Shown piece after piece: positions 35,901 to 50,500 of a stretch of DNA of 64,000 nucleotides (positions are counted from its first letter, which is position 1; the number at the start of each line of letters is the position of its first letter). Made by a program: the position numbers and the translations under genes. The notes under the pieces are model-generated. The model was not told the DNA's origin, did no database searches, and saw only the letters and a list, made by a program, of their open reading frames with translations. This stretch comes from Turritopsis dohrnii (taxonomy: Eukaryota > Cnidaria > Hydrozoa > Anthoathecata > Oceaniidae), in assembly GCA_027922465.2 (NCBI GenBank), contig BQMF02000096.1, forward strand, positions 372,001-436,000. Direction: 5' to 3'.

Positions 35901-36276
35901 GTTTAGCAGAAGAAACCTTGCTGTTTTTATACACAGCCTTTCTGCCATCTTTGCTGTCATCGTTTTTAAATTTCATAATTGCTTCGTCACAACTACATGA
36001 CGTTGTTTCTTTAACGTCATTATTATTGTCCAGTACCTTCACTTCATTAGTTGCTATGGAAACAACTACCGCCTGTGCGTCGTGTAATACGTCGGGTGGT
36101 GGATGAAAATATTCAGCAAAATGTAATAGATCTGTTTCATCACACAAATATCCGTGTTCACACGGAGGCAACATGTCATAAATAAATTGCTGCTCGATTT
36201 CTTCACATTTCTCATTCGTCGTTTGACCATCTTCTGCAGTTTGATATTTCGTTCTTTTCACTGATGGTTCTGCCAT
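32905..36276 (-). CDS. PBZ zinc finger + acidic repeats + PARP catalytic domain protein, complete
   Basis: Exons 36276..35324, 34725..34397, 33840..33589 and 33182..32905 join in phase to give 603 residues plus stop. C39-x5-C45-x6-H52-x5-H58 (PCEHGYLCDE...LHFAEYFHPP) fits the PAR-binding zinc finger of APLF and CHFR. Residues ~182-301 are ten 12-residue acidic repeats (SEEEQDKRLNN type). Residues ~335-385 are Lys/Glu-rich and helical. The C-terminus is an ADP-ribosyltransferase fold: LGFHGT with H482, GWYGKGVYFSEYPSYT with Y519, and GKELVIFNSHHILPSYIVHY with E573. The H-Y-E triad is that of polymer-forming PARPs. Inferred role: a nuclear enzyme that both makes and reads ADP-ribose marks, perhaps modifying its own acidic repeats. 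I do not recognise a named orthologue. No stops or frame changes. Confidence 0.85.
33401..33470. repeat. hairpin MITE fragment
   Basis: One half of the MITE: ATACACACTGCTTCAATAAA, then GCTCTTCATCGCAGTGAC, ending CCCGTTGGG. It lies in the last intron of the PBZ-PARP gene. Confidence 0.7.
35374..35733 (-). repeat. 36-bp coding tandem repeat, ten units
   Basis: The repeat encodes ten copies of a 12-residue unit (S-E-E-E-x-D-K-R/H-L/V-N-S/N-x) inside exon 1 of the PBZ-PARP gene. Runs ending RLNNN then RVNS occur twice about four units apart, suggesting a higher-order duplication of about 144 bp. Copy number may vary between alleles. Confidence 0.9.
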
Positions 36277-36730
36277 GTTTGTATATTCTACGAAAATCTA
36301 ACCAAACTAAAAGGGAGCTGACAACGAAAACGAAAACGGTAAACAAAGGAATTAAAAAACGTTGCACTAACTAGTGAATGGATTGGTCACTTCTCAATCG
36401 AATCATTAATTGGCATAGCAACATTGGTCGGAATCAAGTGTCTTATCAGTTTTTTGAGTAAATAAATAGATTACATAGATTACAATGCCATTTATATTTC
36501 ATAATAACTTTCTATATATAATATAAAGGGATTCTTCTAAAAAGGATTACTGAAATATCAGGAAATCGCGTCATTATCATCGATTGTCATCACAGGAGCA
36601 TACTTTTAAAATGTTGTTTCCATTACTTTACAAAAGATAAATTTCCACCCTCTACCAATCTCATGTGCTGAACGAAGTCAAGCAATACAATTGGAACAGG
36701 GTCACGTAACGGATAAATCGAGGACAGGTA

Positions 36731-38002
<1,272 letters not shown>

Positions 38003-41000
38003 TTACTTGTTCGGAATCCTAGAGACGCGCAATACTGACAGATGCTCAGGTCCGCTTCTTCTTTGAAGAACTGTCACGCATTGAAAGCCATTCTTTTGGA
38101 AAAGATCAGTCAATTCTTCTATAACAAGACAAAAAGCCAGATATGAAGCTCAATCTAAAGTAACCATCTTCCATTGCTTCGCTGAAGGACCATCTTGTGT
38201 ATTAGGAGATTGAGAGTATGTCAGATGTACAATTCAAGGCCATAACCACAAACAACTATCTATGTTGTTTCTATTGATGGTTTCTAAGTGCAACAACTAA
38301 TTTTTGTGTCTGCAAACTATAACAGTAATAATCCCCCCGACAAAATGTGTTTCATTGGTAGACGCCTGAAATTAGTGTCTTTTGATTGGTTTAACGCAAG
38401 GAAATCGTGCCTTTTGATTGGTAGAAGCCTGAAATTCGTGCCTTTTGATTGGTTAATGACTCAACAAAAATACTGACCGACATACCTGGTTTGTTTTGTC
38501 TGAGAACCAATAAATACAGCAAACCAGTTTCCGATAACAATTTCATTGCGACTGGCACGAACTTATCGATGACCTTAACAAATAGATAAAACGTTTTAAA
38601 TCAACTCCGCATATGCACACACATACTTTTCCTAACTGAAAAGGTACTAGGTACTAGGTTTTCGGATTTGGTAAACTTATAATGGGCTTATAATACGTGT
38701 TCAACCAAAAATTTGAATTGAATAAACAATAGATAGGTGATTCTTTTTAAACAGTGAGGGAACGGTTCAGAGACTTCACGCAATAAAGTGGGACACATTT
38801 TTCGTAAAAAACGTTAGCCTATTAAATTAGATATTAATGGGGAAGAAAAGATTCTAAAAAGAAGTGTATTCCTTGCATCTTTTTAGCAAAGATGAAAAAT
38901 GTCATTTGTAAAAGGAATGGTGTTCTGCCCGGTTATAACACCTTGAGCTTTCAAGCAGTTCTGACTTATTAGAGAGGTGCTGAGTACATCAACAAATATC
39001 ACTTGGATGTTATTAAGATATTCTGCCCTTTGCTTTGCCCATAAAAAAATGAAAGAAACGTTTCGTTAAAGGGAAGCATTTATCTTGAATACTATACTCT
39101 CGTCTTGAATACTATACCCTCCTCTTGAATACTATACTCTCGTCTTGAATACTATACTCTCGTCTTGAATACTATACCCTCGTCTTGAATACTATACCCT
39201 CGTCTTGAATACTATACTCTCCTCTTGAATACTATACCCTCGTCTTGAATACTATACCCTCGTCTTGAACACTATTCTCTCGTCTTGAATACTATACTCT
39301 CGTTAACTTTAAGGACAGAGGTGATAGTTAGCCTCAAAGGGGGAAAGAAATTAACATGACTCCAGAATCTCATTTCACTTGACTGTATAATCTGTATAAA
39401 GTATACAGAAAAATAATTTTAGTATAAGTTTGCATACTTAAAGATAATGAACTGTTATATGTAGAGCTGAGCTGAGTTGAGCTGTTATATGCTGATGTCA
39501 GTAGAAATAGAACAATTGAGAAATGTCTGGGAACGAGCAGCTGTTTATTATCAACAATGTGCTCAAACAAAGTATAAAATGATTGGCTCCCCCGTGGAGA
39601 TTATCTCACAAGAAAACTGCTGACACAATTTTTTCTCGACTTTATGATAGTTCATTATCTTTAATCATTTAAAAGGTTAATCTAAAATTTTCAAATAAAT
39701 TCACTATGACAAGAGTATTCAAATAACAGTAATTCAAAATATATTAGTTTCATGGAAGAACAATGAATGATAGCTAAGTACTAAAAACGACACACTTTCA
39801 GAATATACGTCAGTGTAAATCTAGCCAAAGTTACCTCTCGACCATCAACACCACCAGCCCATGAAGATGATAAAGGACTTCTTCCAATCTTAAGGTAGAA
39901 GGAAAAGCCTTTTGTAGAAGCATTTTTATAAAAAGTTCAAAACAACAAAAACAACAACAAAATTTGGAACCGACTGAATATATATATATATATATCAATA
40001 TTTGAGATGGCACAACATTCAAAATCATATAACATGGTAGCAGCAGTGCTTTCATATTATATTAATGAGATGGTGAAAATGATCTAGTCTTCACGACTTA
40101 AAATCGCTTCTTGAACTTTCTGCAGGTTCTCCACAACAAAACTTTTTATATCTGTTTCCCAGCAGGAAAAATTCGTTGAAAAACCACTGCGAAGGAGTGC
40201 ATTTCTATAGAAATATACACACTATTTCGATAAAAATGCTCTTCGTTGCACTGACTGATAATTTTGCCGGCTGGGTTTTATCTACTTCGTTGAGATGTAA
40301 AAATGAACAAACATTAGGGTAGTAAGCAATGGAGTAACTAAGTTACAAATATGACTAATTTAGCTTGTATTGCAATGCTGGTCGAGATAGGCTATACCTC
40401 TTCAGAAGGTGTGACAACATATGGCGGATTAAATAGAAGCACATCCACTTTGCCTGATAAACGTTGGCAATATGATGATACCTATTTGAATAACAAACCA
40501 ACACATTAGTACAGATCAATAAGAGATAATAAAAACAGGACTGGCAGGCAGGACTGGCAGGCAGGGCATTTGTATTATTACCTTTTTAACATGCAAACCA
40601 TGAAATCAACTTCCACAGGAGAAACTTATTGGACATTTAAGTGCCCTTCCCCAGAGGGCAAAATTGTCAAAATGTCGCTGCGACGGAGAGCACTTTCATT
40701 GAAATTGCGTGTATATTTCTATAGAAATGCACTCCTTCACAGAGGTATTTAACAAATTTGCCGGCTGGGTCAGATCACAAAAGCTATCTGACAATAATTT
40801 AAGAAGTGACGTTCATTCTAAAATCAAGCATTAAGGTGCAATAAGTAGGAAATTTCTTCAATAACATTAAGCTAAACACCATCAGTCAACACACCCTTAA
40901 AATATTCTGAAATTCAGACACCAATTGTGAGCAAGCTAAGGTGGTTTTGAAACAAGAAACCTCAAAGTATCTACGGTTTGTGTCAAGAGCATTACAAAGA

Positions 41001-42807
41001 AAGCTTTCAGAAAAGCTAAATCTACCACTGTCAGCATTTCAATGTGTGTATGCACATAACCATGTGTGGTAGTGTGGTAAAGCACACACACACCTAAAAA
41101 CAGGATGTCACAGTATACGCAAATACTACTTAAACTGAAAACTTAAACTTAAAGTGAAAATTCTGATATTCATTTAATTTTGTGTTAACAAGAAAGAAAT
41201 AGAAAACAACAAAGAGCAATAATAGATAATGAAAGAGTACCAGATTATCGACAGTGAGATTGATGTCAACATTGTTGTTTAGGCCAGTACGGAATGTCGC
41301 TTCAGCAGCATAAGTATTGATATCACTAGCACTAAAACCAAACGACAATACGTACCCAGGAGGCAAAATCGTCAAAAAACCACTGCGACGAAGAGCATTA
41401 TCATTGAAATTGTGTGTATATTTCTATAGAAATGCACTCATTCGCAGAGATTTTTCAACAAATTAGCCCGCTGGGTACAGAATAACAAATGTAAAATGTT
41501 CAAAACCAAATAGATGGGTTGTTGGTGTAACTACACGACGCATTCAGTACAGCTAAAATATGCATTGCTTTACTTGTGGTGACTACAAATTGCTATGATA
41601 ATGTAAACAAGATGATACTACACTATTTTACACGATACTATTTACTTCATGTTCCATTCAGGTTTTCTTTAATTATCTCTGTTAGGAAAAAAAAAACTAC
41701 AAAAATAGTTACAGGAAAATACCAGCATTTTGTAGTAGAGATGCAAGGAAGGTGATGACAACTCCAGATCCACAACCAACCTCCAGACTAAGTAATGGTC
41801 TATATCAAAGAAACAGAATGTAGTGTCAAAAGCAACCACAGGACCCTCATGATAGCAGGACCCTCATGATAGCAGGACCCTCATGATAGCAGGACCCTCA
41901 TGATAGCAGGACCCTCATGATAGCAGGACCCTCATGATAGCAGGACCTTCATGATAGCAGTATTTAGTACTGAGAGGCTATCCTGTTAAAATATTTGTTA
42001 AATAAATAAATGCAATGTTTTCATCGGCTATTATTGGATAAGACAATTTTGAATTGACCATCATGTGCTGGACATGTACATACAAGCAAACCTCATGTAC
42101 ATACAAGCAAACCTCATGTACAAACAAGCAAACCTCATGATCTGCAAGCAAGTATACAATTGTCAAGGCAACGGTAATGGAAAACAATGATTATACAGAA
42201 AACATTAACAGCAGAAACCATTACCAAATTACAAAAAAGATAAATGACCAAAAATGGAAGAGTAATACACACTGAATGACGCCTCCATTTTTTCAAAATA
42301 TCATTTTCTTGAGACTAAGAATGAATGAGTCATGACGTCATTGGCTTCTTTTAACTCAAGTAAGTCTGTAGCCAAAAACGTTCTGCCAGAATATAAAAGG
42401 AAAGTCTTTCTACAAACAGATAACCAGGTAAAAACAAATTCGTTGCAAATGCTTTAGCAAAAACATAGACAACTAGCTCCTTTATTGTTCATATAAATGG
42501 TTTGACATTCTCAGTTACTTCCTGAACTGTGGTAATGGCCTTGCCAGTTCAAGACAATAAGTGAAAACATCCAGGTTATTTATACAAACAACTGAGACAT
42601 AACAGCAACCACAGCAATATAAATGACTAGCTATGCAAATAATACTGATGAATTGACAAAAAATAACCCTTACTTAATACTTTTGATCAATTGAGAGTCA
42701 GATTCAAGTGAGTCCATCATTAAAAACGTGTCTTCAGCTGGTTCATACATCACATCATAATCTGATGATGTTAAATGGGAATATTTTGGTGTGGGTATGG
42801 AAACCAT
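38003..42807 (-). CDS. N6AMT1: HemK2-type methyltransferase N6AMT1, complete
   Basis: Seven in-phase exons: 42807..42674, 41787..41713, 41331..41241, 40481..40398, 39888..39835, 38573..38486, 38118..38003, giving 213 residues plus stop (human 214). Opens with TPKYSHLTSSDYDVMYEPAEDTFLM, split here as DVMYEPAEDTFLM; then motif I LEVGCGSGVV (SAM binding), ASDINTYAAEAT, the catalytic NPPY motif (LLFNPPYVVTPS), SWAGGVDGRE and a C-terminal HLSVLRV strand. The family, with TRMT112, methylates the glutamine of the GGQ motif in release factor eRF1 and has been linked to histone H4 lysine methylation. The exon 2 donor is the GTAACT site at 41712; the nearer GTATTT at 41722 breaks phase. Several introns carry hairpin MITEs and minisatellites. 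The sequence is conserved and unbroken. Confidence 0.93.
38351..38458. repeat. ~38-55-bp repeat with GATTGGT boxes
   Basis: CATTGGTAGACGCCTGAAAT, then GTGTCTTTTGATTGGTT, recurs as GATTGGTAGAAGCCTGAAAT, then GTGCCTTTTGATTGGTT, with an intervening partial unit. It lies in the last N6AMT1 intron. Repeated ATTGG (CCAAT) is noted only as pattern. Confidence 0.7.
39081..39303. repeat. 20-bp minisatellite, about 11 units
   Basis: The unit TCTTGAATACTATACTCTCG, with CCCTCG/CTCCTC variants, is repeated about 11 times. It lies in the N6AMT1 intron between exons 5 and 6. Confidence 0.95.
40158..40275. repeat. hairpin MITE copy
   Basis: CCCAGCAGGAAAAATTCG...CACTGCGAAGGAGTGC...GCTCTTCGTTGCACTG...TTTTGCCGGCTGGG, full-length, N6AMT1 intron 4. 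Confidence 0.85.
40650..40769. repeat. hairpin MITE copy
   Basis: CCCAGAGGGCAAAATTGTC...GCGACGGAGAGC...GCACTCCTTCACAGAG...TTTGCCGGCTGGG, full-length, N6AMT1 intron 3. Confidence 0.85.
41355..41475. repeat. hairpin MITE copy next to a splice acceptor
   Basis: CCCAGGAGGCAAAATCGTC...CACTGCGACGAAGAGC...GCACTCATTCGCAGAG...TTAGCCCGCTGGG. It ends only about 22 bp from the acceptor of N6AMT1 exon 3 (AG at 41333-41332), so it lies where the branch point and pyrimidine tract would be. Confidence 0.85.
41839..41959. repeat. 17-bp minisatellite, 7 units
   Basis: CAGGACCCTCATGATAG is repeated seven times with one change (CCTTC) in the last unit. It lies in N6AMT1 intron 1, about 50 bp from the exon 2 acceptor. 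Confidence 0.95.
42073..42150. repeat. 21-bp repeat, 3 units plus partial
   Basis: TGTACATACAAGCAAACCTCA is repeated in tandem, with the last units diverged (ACAAACAAG, TCTGCAAGC). N6AMT1 intron 1. Confidence 0.9.
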
Positions 42808-44420
42808 TTCTTTAATTAAACCTATAAAATATCTTAGACTGAAAATGACTATTTAAAAAACCACACTAAGTTCAAAAGTATCTGATAATTTCAAGCAAAA
42901 ATCTTAATACTTACCGTAGAGTGTTTGAATACAATGATAAACATAAAGAACTCAACTGAAGGTTTCAGTTTTGAAGACAAGTTGGAAAAACTGTGCTTCA
43001 CTGGAAACATTTTCATGTATCAAAATAAATGCACTCAAACCTTAAAACCCTTCCAAAAATCAAGAATTCAAAGAGTAGGGTTATTATCATCATGGTAGGG
43101 AAAAACTGAAAAAGCTTTCTTATGTTCAGCACGGTTTTCATGTAAATACACACACCAAACAGGTTCTCATGAATCATCAATCATCAGCTTTGTCTTCAGA
43201 CTGTTCAACTTTTGACCGTAAAATGAAAATGCTTATGGCATAAAATTATCTGAAACTTAAAGAACTTTTCACAAGAATTTTTATATGTAACCATTGTGAA
43301 AAGTGTTTTAACATTTTCCAAAGCCGTGTATATGGTTCGGTAATGAAAATTGAACACGATGACAGATAAACAGAAATGGAAATTTCAAAAACGATGAAAA
43401 AACAAACAAAGGTTTTCATTATTATTAATTGTTAATACTCGTCATTATCAGTACTATTTCACATAAAGAAAAACATCAACAAAAAAAAACAAACAAAAAA
43501 AAAAACAACACTTACATTATATGACAGATTTACAAAGGGATTCGATAGATATAAACACAAAACTTGCTACCCGTGGCAACGCCTACTTGTATAAAAATAT
43601 ATATCTATATATAATAATGCTTTATTTCATAAGTGCTGCAATGCGCCACAGAGGAGCACAGCCTGTTATTAGCAGTGAGAAGCACATAAATACGTAAAAC
43701 AATGTGAAAAGATTGGAAGTAAAAAGTAAAAAGCTGTTGATCAGACAAAACTTTCCAGTGGAAAAACTCACTGTGAAGGAGTACATTTCCACAGCTCATC
43801 ATCGCATTGACTTGTTTTAAAGGGCAAATAGATAAAATCAGTAATAGAACCAAAATGGCAATAAATATAAAAAGAGTGTTCAAAGAATAGCGTAATATTA
43901 GTCAGGAGAGCCAAATCATTCAATATCAGGACATGACTTTCCGAAAGAAATGAAGTTAACAATCCTTCGAAGTCAAACAAGAATTTAGGTTCAAGTTAAA
44001 ACAATTGTATTGCCCTTTACACGTTCGTCTGGTTATCAGAGCTACAGGCAAAAGGATAGTTAACAAATTTCCATTAAAAAAAGTAACACTTCTAAAAAAT
44101 AAGTATGGAGCTTAAAAAGCTGAAAAAATAATACGGTTAGTATTCATAATATATACATAATAATTATGCATTGCATAGTGCTTGTGCACCACTTCAGCGT
44201 CTGTATAGTGATTGGTGGAAACGCTTATGCAAATTATTCACGAGCAGCCCAGCACCAAGGAAGAGAACACCACACTGATAACATCCTGCCACCGATAAAA
44301 ACTTAAACAGTAGGAAAAAATCAGATTTTATTTGAGACAGAATCATTTTGTTAAAAGACATGTGCCATAATTTCTTCTCATCTTCGTAATTGCATGATTT
44401 CTATGGTATTTTCTTGGAAT
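42808..44420. other. intergenic between N6AMT1 and Scribble 3' end
   Basis: It contains the upstream region of N6AMT1; an AG at about 42831 just before the start codon suggests a spliced 5' UTR exon further up. A MITE fragment (CCAGTGGAAAAACTCACTGTGAAGGAGTAC, split by decay) lies at 43755-43825, and there is A-rich low-complexity sequence at 43480-43510. No coding exon seen. Confidence 0.45.
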
Positions 44421-44426
44421 TTTATT
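44421..44426 (-). promoter_or_regulatory. candidate polyadenylation signal for Scribble
   Basis: AATAAA on the minus strand, about 133 bp beyond the stop codon at 44559, in the position expected for a short 3' UTR. Confidence 0.45.
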
Positions 44427-44558
44427 GGCAAAGGGAGAAATTGTTTATGTACACACAGGTGCTCTCCATGCATTGATTCGATCAGCATGGTATGCGGCAA
44501 ATCATTCCAATTCTTTGGAAGACATTAAAACAAATGTTTCTAGTAATTCATTTAAAAT

Positions 44559-47500
44559 TCACAACTGCATTGTTCGTTCCTCGGAGTCAGAAACAATCGA
44601 CCCTTCTAAAGACGAGGTTGATAGAGCCTTTGCTTGTGCAATGACCACTTGTGCCTTCTTTGCATCATTATCTAATGCTGCCATGCGCTCCTGACGCCAC
44701 TTGGCACGTTTTTCTGCATCTATTGCCCGTTGCTCTGCAGCGCTTGGAGTACGTTTCACCTGTAAAATATCCAACAAAAAAATATTTCTACTGAAATAAA
44801 AAATAATGATATAACAGTTTGTAATAGTTATTATCAAGAAGTGGAATAGATTTTAATATTATCTTCAAAACACTATCTTCAAAACATAATTCTTTTCTTA
44901 CCTTATTTCCAAATTCATCAATTTCATATGCATCTTCATCTGTCGTGACGACGGATAATCCTCTGGTACCATAATCCACATCATCATGGTAACTTATTCG
45001 TTCTGATAAACCATCCTATAAATGATAGACACAATGATCAACTGATCAAAATTACCTTCACGGAATTTTATGAAAATGTGGAGATTATGAAAATTATTTG
45101 GTGGGTAGAAGAGCCTTCAGAAAAACCTTATTTACCCCATAAGAGTCGCCAGACGTTGCAGAGGACTGTGAATCTGGGCTGAAGCGAGCTGGTTCACATA
45201 ACGATGGATTGAAGAAGATGTTTTGTTGCTGAAGGGCTGCTGCAGCCTCTTCGTCATAGCCATCACACACAATCAGTGAAAGATTATCACCGGCTGTTCG
45301 TAATGCGCGCACAGCGTCAACGTGAGTGGCTCCCAGTAAACTTGTATTGTTAACCTTAAAACAAGAATCCAAAAATAAACATCAAGTTTGACCTAGTTCA
45401 GTGAAGGTTTTCTGATAATGTGTGTGAGTGAGTGAGGGAATTAGTGAGGGAATTAGTTTGATGAATAGCTATCACAAATTTTAGCACATTACCTCTAGTA
45501 TTCTCATCCCAACTTTTAATCTTGAATCACGTGCAGCAGCTCCACCAGTATTCACCTGTAAATCATACATTACAATTTTGAATGAATTATTGTCACTATA
45601 ACAATACGTTGGTATCAATTTATATGGCTTTGTTACATTACGTACATTAGAGTGTGAAGGATTTAGAAAAAGACACACACTGTTTTGATCGCTTTTTTCT
45701 CCTTTGCAACAAATTATCGTCATGTAAACAAAAAGGACTTGATGAGGTGTTTCTTTGATGATTTTTTTGGTGAATGTTCTTCACAATGTGGGGGTTCTTT
45801 TAGACACAATCTACTACACTTTTAGCAGTAGTTTATCAGTTATGAAAGGTTTGAGAAGTTGTGGATGAGTTTGAGAAGTTGTGGATGAGTTGTCACTCAT
45901 GGTTCTCCTTTGGATTTTTTTTGTGTCAAATTTAGGTTTTTAAGATATAAGGTTTAGAAATTCAACCAAAGAGCAACCAGATATTAAAGCCACAAAAAAT
46001 TCACCTTTGAAACAAATATTCCTTCGTCGTCTTTATCAAAGGGATTTCCTGGATGGCCCTTTGCACCACCACGAATACTGATTCCTAACTTTTCGCCCAA
46101 CTTCTTATTTATGTTTATCTCCTAAACAAAACAACAACAACAACAAAAAGATTAAGTACGAAATTAAAGTTACCATGACACAATTGACATCCACTCCCCA
46201 ATATTCCCTGAGCACGCATTATCAATTAATAAAATCTAATACTACTTGGTTGAATCATAAGGATGAAAGTTACCTGAATGCCAGGTGGTGGAGGGTCATG
46301 TCGTACAAGTAATTTAACTTCGGGTTCATTGGAGATGAGAGCAGCTACAGCTTCGTGATGAGTCGCGGTTCTCATGTCCTTATCATTGACACGAAGTATA
46401 CGATCACCAACGCAAAGATTTGTTTTGGCTGCCTCACCTGTTGGATTAACCTGAAAGAGGGTGGTCAAGCTTGTGGATTTTCTTTTGGCAGAGCATCATA
46501 ATAAAGTAAATGATGATGAGATAATAAATAACTAAATCTCTGCTTGTGTTCAAGGTGTAATTTCAAAAAGTAAATTTATCCATACACAACACACACGCAC
46601 ATATCACACACATATCACAAGCTGTGATACATGTGGCAAAAATGGTTTTTAGTATCAACAGAAAGGTTTAGGTGTTTTTCTACGCATGTTGTACTTAAAT
46701 TTTAACTCAACCAAGAATGTATAATTTAAATAGTTTTCTATTTGCAAAAACATGATTTCAAACAGTTTACCTTCGATACAAATATCCCTGGTTCATTAAC
46801 CCCAAAGGGATGACTTGCATGGTCAGAACCACCAACAATGCTTAGGCCCAGTGGTCCGGCAGATTTTTTTAACACCACTTCCTATAAAAAAAGTTTAAAA
46901 ACAAGAGATATACACATATATATATATACACGAGATATACACATATAGAGAGAGAGGTTACACCAGCTGAGTATAGCATAGAAAAGACAACCAGGAGATT
47001 CATGTTCTGCAAAATAGAATGCAGAAAAATCTATTACTGTACCAATGATTAGCAATTGTATTAATTGTTGTTATAATCCTTCTAACAACCAATAACAGAT
47101 GACCTACTCACGAATCTCTAAATAAAACATCTAGATATGCAGAGAATGAACATAGATTACCTCCACAAGAAGTCTGGCCTCTTCTGCTCGGATGTCATTA
47201 GGGATGCCTTCCGCCTAAAATCAGAGAGTTAAACATAAGTTTCAGATCAAACTGAAGCTTTCCGATGCAAACCCAGTGAGCAAAATCGTCAAAACGTCAC
47301 TGCAATGAAGAGAATTTTCATAGGAATATTAGATAATACTATAGAAGTGCACTCCTTCACAGTGATTTTGCAACAAATTTGCCCACTGGGAACTAGGAAT
47401 CAAATAACACTGCACACCTTGAAATTGACAATGCATGAGTAAATTCTCTTCTTGTAGGAACCGAAAAATTTCATTTCTTTCTCAAAATGGAGGAAAAATT

Positions 47501-50500
47501 ATACCGCTTAAAACATTACGGGATAAACTATTAAAAATGTTCTTCATCTTAACACTGGTAAGACATCAAAATTAATTTCAAACTAACTGCTTTCATGACA
47601 CTCTGAAGGAAACTTAACTTGACAGTGAAAATGTTTGAGTACAATAAAACATGACATGCTTTCAAGTTTAACAAAAAACAAAAGAAAATGAAGCCACAAT
47701 CTCTAGACGAACCTTGTTCTACAATGTGTGTTGAAAAAAAAAAACGATAAAAAAAATGGGGGATAACTTTGAACTAATTCACAAATAGATAATTTTCCTT
47801 AAAAAAATCATAGGAGAAAATCAAGAAGCTAACCAAACCACACAAAGAACAAAATTTTGTTTGAATACAAACTAAAATCATCCATAATTTATGATGTTTG
47901 TAAGTCTTCAAATTCAACTTTTTAAAGTGGTAGAACAAAGTGTTAATTATTCTCTGTATTCAGGGTAGGAAAAGGTGTCAATACAGAAGGTTGTGATGTA
48001 TTCACCAGTCCACCCACCACAGATCTCATAACATGCAACTAGTTGAGTAAAGATTATCTGCACTGCTGTTGAGGGTTGTTATAATTTTTCTTTTGTTTAA
48101 AATACAAAAGAATAAAGAGACAAATGAAATAATCATAATAAGGAAATTTCTCTTTACCATCGCTTTAACGTTTTTCTTTACAGTTACTTGTTAAGGTAGG
48201 CAAAAATTCTCATTTTCTCTTTAACAAAAGATGTTGAAGAGGAGCTATTTTCTGAAAAGCAGTCAGTATTCAAAGCAATTGAATAACATTTGAAATTCTA
48301 ACAGAATAAAAGAAAACAAACAAGTTCTTGTAAAATTTTTCCCTAACATGACAGTTGTGTTTTTGCATTCAAAAACAAAATTTTAGTTCTGCAAAATAAA
48401 ACTATGAAACAGAAGCAGGAAGCCACAACACGCATAAATCAATATCATACACACCAGTCATGAATAAAGTCTTATTTTATTATAAAAAGTTATGAAAGAA
48501 CATCTAAAACATAACCATAACATCAGAATAAACTAAAAAGGCATAATTTCAATGCAACTTCCCAAAGAAAGAAGAAACACAAAATACATCCTGGTTTACA
48601 TAAACTTCCACAAAAATAACAAAGACAATCTGAACAGAACTGTAATAAGAAATGAGTTTTATCAAAATTATCAGGCGTCTTCTCAAACATTTAGGTAATT
48701 ATTTATATTCTACCCTCCCATTTGATCTCCAGTAACTAGATTAGAATTGAAAACGATAATAAAAAAAAAAAGAAGATGATGATGAAAAACCATATGGCAG
48801 GAAAAGTCTGTTCAGAAAAAAAAACATATTTCTGTCATGTAGGTGTTAGAAGAAAGAAATTAACATTATGGATTCTTTTTCTTATTTTTTTTTCAGCCAT
48901 TTAGTATGTCTCAAAATAGATCTATATCAATTTTGATGATCTGTACTAAATGAGATAAAACACTTGTTTGTTTGTGCAACGTCTGCTGTGAAAAGATTTT
49001 TAAAAAAAGGAAGAATTTTTTCTTTCCATTTCTTGATAAAATTTGTTGTTCTTTGAAAACAGAATTTACAGATGCCAATGTCAACATTCTGTCCCAGGAA
49101 GTAAAACTACAATTACCTTTGTTGATTCTCCAATTGTCCTTATGTCACCATTTATTTGTGACATCGGTCTCATTTTTTTGTTGATCACACGTTCACGATA
49201 CGCGATGAGTGTAACTTTATCTGCACAGCTTGTAAGGATTTTGACCACCTCATCGTGCTTTGCATTACGAATATCAACATTATTGATCTGAAACAGAATA
49301 GTGTTCACTTTTTATTTTGACTTAAACTGAACATTTTCATGGGCTAGTAAGTAACTGGGAGTTTTTAGTCCTTGGGTTTCCATCCGTAATGATTGGCTAT
49401 TCTACCCGCCGAATTGCAACTAGTACTAAGCATTGCTCTAACTTGCCCGAAAGCCAGTGTGCAGTGAGTCCATGGCTCCTAATGGGAGTGGAGTATCGAG
49501 ATACAACATGACTGGACTCGAACATGGCTCGCAGTGGTCTCACTCAAAGATACTAACCACTACACCATCGCTGCACGACTATTAGCATTAACATTTTATT
49601 GTATATTTTACATAAAAATGTCTTCTTCCTCAAATGGGTAAAGGCATGTATCACATGATTTTCAAAATAATGGCAGAGAATACATCAAAATTCAATTTAA
49701 GAGAAGTTACAAATAAACAAGGGATCAAAGTATAGGTTATTTAGTTGTCAAGACTTTTAGATTTCATGTGACATCTTTCCCTCGCGAAAAAAGAAAACAT
49801 CAAAAGAAAGAACAACTTTGAAGTTCAACAGTAAATTCAAAATGCAATGAAGGTAACCTTTCATGTAGGTACAAGAAACCAATATTTACGACTTACTGAT
49901 AAGAGTTTATCACCAACTTGGAGTCTTTTATCAAGTGCTGCTGGCCCATTTTCAGAGAGTTTGGATATGTATACCCCCTGTAAAAAAATCATACTGTATA
50001 TGAAAGGGAAGTAGTGATGAGTGATCTGGTTGGATATACGGAGAGTACATTGAGAATTAAGGGTTCACATCTGAAAAGGCCTTTCTCAGTGAATAATATT
50101 TTAGTAATTCAGCTTGACTTTTTCTGCACAAACTTGGACCTTGAATCTATTGTCATGCTATAGAAATACATATTACTACAGCCTCAAAATGGTAGATAAG
50201 GAAATATTGGAACATTTGATGACAAGTTAAATCCAAGGTTACAAAATGAAATAAAATGAACTTAAATTTCAACTGAAGTAAATCTTAAAGTCAAGATGGA
50301 AAAATTCCAAACAAATCAACTTTAAAAGTAAATAAAACGATTGAGAAAATTTGTCGGCAATTTAGGGGTGATGAAATAGCATCTTGAAATAGAATTTTCC
50401 TTATGAGTAACAACCATTATCCTACACTGTGTTGGGAGGCGTTTGTATTATGTAAAACCTTTTAAGTAGGTCATTACAAGTTGATTACTTTAATTTCTTG

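Noticed and set aside
49514..49578. Functional tRNA gene
   Set aside because: A and B boxes are present, but the sequence is degenerate and fused to a body and TTAC tail, so it is a SINE.
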